DNA from: Malonomonas rubra DSM 5091 | GTDB lineage: Bacteria; Desulfobacterota; Desulfuromonadia; Desulfuromonadales; Geopsychrobacteraceae | NCBI RefSeq assembly: GCF_900142125.1 | Contig: NZ_FQZT01000001.1 | Location: 186,001 to 250,000, forward strand | Direction of reading: 5' to 3' | Length of the DNA: 64,000 nt | Part shown: positions 62,709 to 64,000 of the stretch, piece after piece | Layout of the letters: the number at the start of each line of letters is the position of its first letter | Position numbering within the stretch: position 1 is the stretch's first letter | Translations under genes and position numbers: made by a program | Notes under the pieces: model-generated | The model's database searches: none | Told to the model about the DNA's origin: nothing | Seen by the model: only the letters and a program-made list of their open reading frames with translations

Positions 62709-64000
62709 TTCATCCAGTACAGTGGAAACACCGGGTCAACTTCACCAACTGCTCCCGTATTAAAGAAACCGCCGCCACGGCCAACCATGACGGACACAGC
62801 CCCTTTGCTGTTAACCATAATTAACGGCTCAGATGCGATACCATCACCAACATTCAATGCACGATCCTGACGTGCAAGCACTGGCGTTGTTTCACCCGTT
62901 TCGTCATCGACAGTATCATTCCCTTCATAGAAATTATACACCGCTTCTGCAGTATCTGCTGTCACTGCATAAAGCAATGAAGGGCCAAGCTGTCCGGCAC
63001 AGGGGTCATCAGCATCACTCGGAGTTATTGGTGTATAGGTTGTGAAATAGAGGACGTTATTGAAAACCTTAGGAACAGAAAGGACTTTCTCCCCGTACTT
63101 CGCTTGGATTTCATCACCGTTATCGTCAATTTCCGGGTTAACCAGCTTAATGTACCAGCCATAGTAAGTATCGCTGTTACTCGTATCATTATCCGGATTA
63201 TCAGTATAATCCGGGTAGCTCAGCTTATCCCTGAGGGTTTCTTTTACCGTCCCAGAAACACTGGAGTCCTGTAGCTGGTCTTCCGTTAGATCAACCAGTT
63301 TACTCTCTGTCAAAGGTCCATCAACTGCATAATCCCAGACATGATCGCTAGCCGAAGGAGACGGCTTCTGCCTGTCGCGGACAACATAGAACCTGTCGGC
63401 CACTGCAGTATTCAGCGGGTGTTCTCGATCGCCGGTACCAAAGTAGAGGAAGGTATCGTATCCCATGATAGTAGCCGTCGGTTTAAAGAAAATCTTCCTG
63501 CCATTATCACTACTCGTGCTGACATTCGCAGTAAAAATACGAGTTCCGGTCCAGTTAGTAGTATCGGAACCGTTAATATTGAAACGCCACAACTGACCAC
63601 CAGTATCACCAACGTAGACATGATCAGTGTAACCATCGGAATCACGATCGATCACCAACGGGTCGCTGGGAATCGAATAGGTCATATTTGAATCATCATC
63701 ATATGTGTAAGACCAGACCAGATCACCGCTGTTGGTGAAATCAGGAGAACCATCGGTTGATGAAAGAGACGCAAGCTCAATCATAAATATGCCGCGGCCA
63801 CTAGGCAGATAAGGATCTGACGTGCCGGCACTGGTCACACCTTCTGCCCCCTGGCTGGCAAGAGAGGTAATAGTATTGGCATCAGTGCTTGGATATTGCT
63901 GATTTTGACCATAACGCAAGTCTTCGTTTGTATCGTAGCCAGCACCGACAACAACAACAACTTTACTGGCACTGCCATCACGGACCTTGGTTAACCGTGG
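62702..64000 (-). CDS. pilY1: PilY1-like type IV pilus tip protein, C-terminal part
   Basis: 433 codons are open from the stop at 62702 to the window edge; the N-terminal half is missing. The frame remains open through 64000 with family-type sequence (KVVVVVGAGYDTNED), so a TTG at 63919 is not the real start. The modified beta-propeller of PilY1 is visible. A calcium-site-like loop is DRDSDGYTDHVYVGD, followed by GGQLWRFNINGSD and FLYFGTGDREHP. PilY1 proteins sit at the pilus tip and control retraction, adhesion and surface sensing. It heads, in this window, the operon with the Ig-like protein and a pseudopilin. Confidence 0.88.
   Translation of the reverse strand, partial: PRLTKVRDGSASKVVVVVGAGYDTNEDLRYGQNQQYPSTDANTITSLASQGAEGVTSAGTSDPYLPSGRGIFMIELASLSSTDGSPDFTNSGDLVWSYTYDDDSNMTYSIPSDPLVIDRDSDGYTDHVYVGDTGGQLWRFNINGSDTTNWTGTRIFTANVSTSSDNGRKIFFKPTATIMGYDTFLYFGTGDREHPLNTAVADRFYVVRDRQKPSPSASDHVWDYAVDGPLTESKLVDLTEDQLQDSSVSGTVKETLRDKLSYPDYTDNPDNDTSNSDTYYGWYIKLVNPEIDDNGDEIQAKYGEKVLSVPKVFNNVLYFTTYTPITPSDADDPCAGQLGPSLLYAVTADTAEAVYNFYEGNDTVDDETGETTPVLARQDRALNVGDGIASEPLIMVNSKGAVSVMVGRGGGFFNTGAVGEVDPVFPLYWMKW

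Noticed and set aside
63917-63919. TTG as the start of the PilY1-like gene
   Set aside because: The frame stays open upstream to 64000 with family-type sequence, so the gene is truncated by the window rather than starting here.

Overview
The window looks like a chromosomal segment of a Gram-negative anaerobe of the Desulfuromonadales/Geobacterales type (Desulfobacterota). This is inferred from gene content, not from a database match: a PxxKW cysteine-rich protein, many two-component and sigma-54 systems, an [FeFe]-hydrogenase-like sensor, HypF, class 1 FBPase beside ATP-PFK, a DASS dicarboxylate transporter, a PilY1/minor pilin operon, and LpxH, MltB and a TonB receptor as outer-envelope markers. 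There are no tRNA or rRNA genes and no CRISPR array. One IS200-type element is present.

Layout. 1-3402: an M23 peptidase cut by the window edge, an M20 peptidase and an aminotransferase. 3526-9929: a tight five-gene unit on + (periplasmic binding protein, histidine kinase, TonB receptor, two citrate-synthase-fold proteins that have lost catalytic residues). Facing it on - are a ThDP enzyme and two signalling proteins, each starting with two receiver domains (9930-16470). 16716-25496: hrpB, an enoyl-CoA hydratase, a 59-residue membrane protein, a PHP phosphoesterase, tex and two dipeptide-ABC ATPases. 25499-28187: a sensor built from ferredoxin, [FeFe]-hydrogenase, Fes, sigma-54 AAA+ and HTH domains, its operators, and a predicted sigma-54-dependent small RNA. 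28265-33022: ptsP, a phosphohexomutase and two small cysteine-rich proteins. 33045-37241: a - operon gloA, TPR, lrgA, lrgB, kef-like. 37311-44756: lpxH, a YihY protein, an M16 protease pair and lon. 44984-52997: pfkA, fbp, a methyltransferase, a TauE exporter, hypF, a pseudouridine synthase and purB. 53059-60282: mltB, then a C4-dicarboxylate-type module (DASS transporter with its own sigma-54 promoter, sigma-54 response regulator, sensor kinase). 60338-60883: IS200-like element. 60965-64000: two pseudopilins, an Ig/cadherin-like protein and the C-terminal half of PilY1.

The strongest unusual signal is at 25499-28187. A perfect inverted repeat (ATTGTGCCA-N4-TGGCACAAT) lies in the -35/-10 spacer of the hydrogenase-like regulator's own promoter. 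Three related repeats lie after the gene, upstream of a near-consensus -24/-12 promoter (TGGCATG-N4-TTGCT). That promoter faces a roughly 100-nt non-coding stretch ending in an 11-bp perfect-stem terminator with nine Ts. The simplest reading is a redox- or H2-responsive bacterial enhancer-binding protein that represses its own gene and activates a small regulatory RNA. The second is the operon coupling a TonB receptor to degenerate citrate-synthase-like proteins.

All calls come from reading the sequence. No alignment, folding or database search was run.
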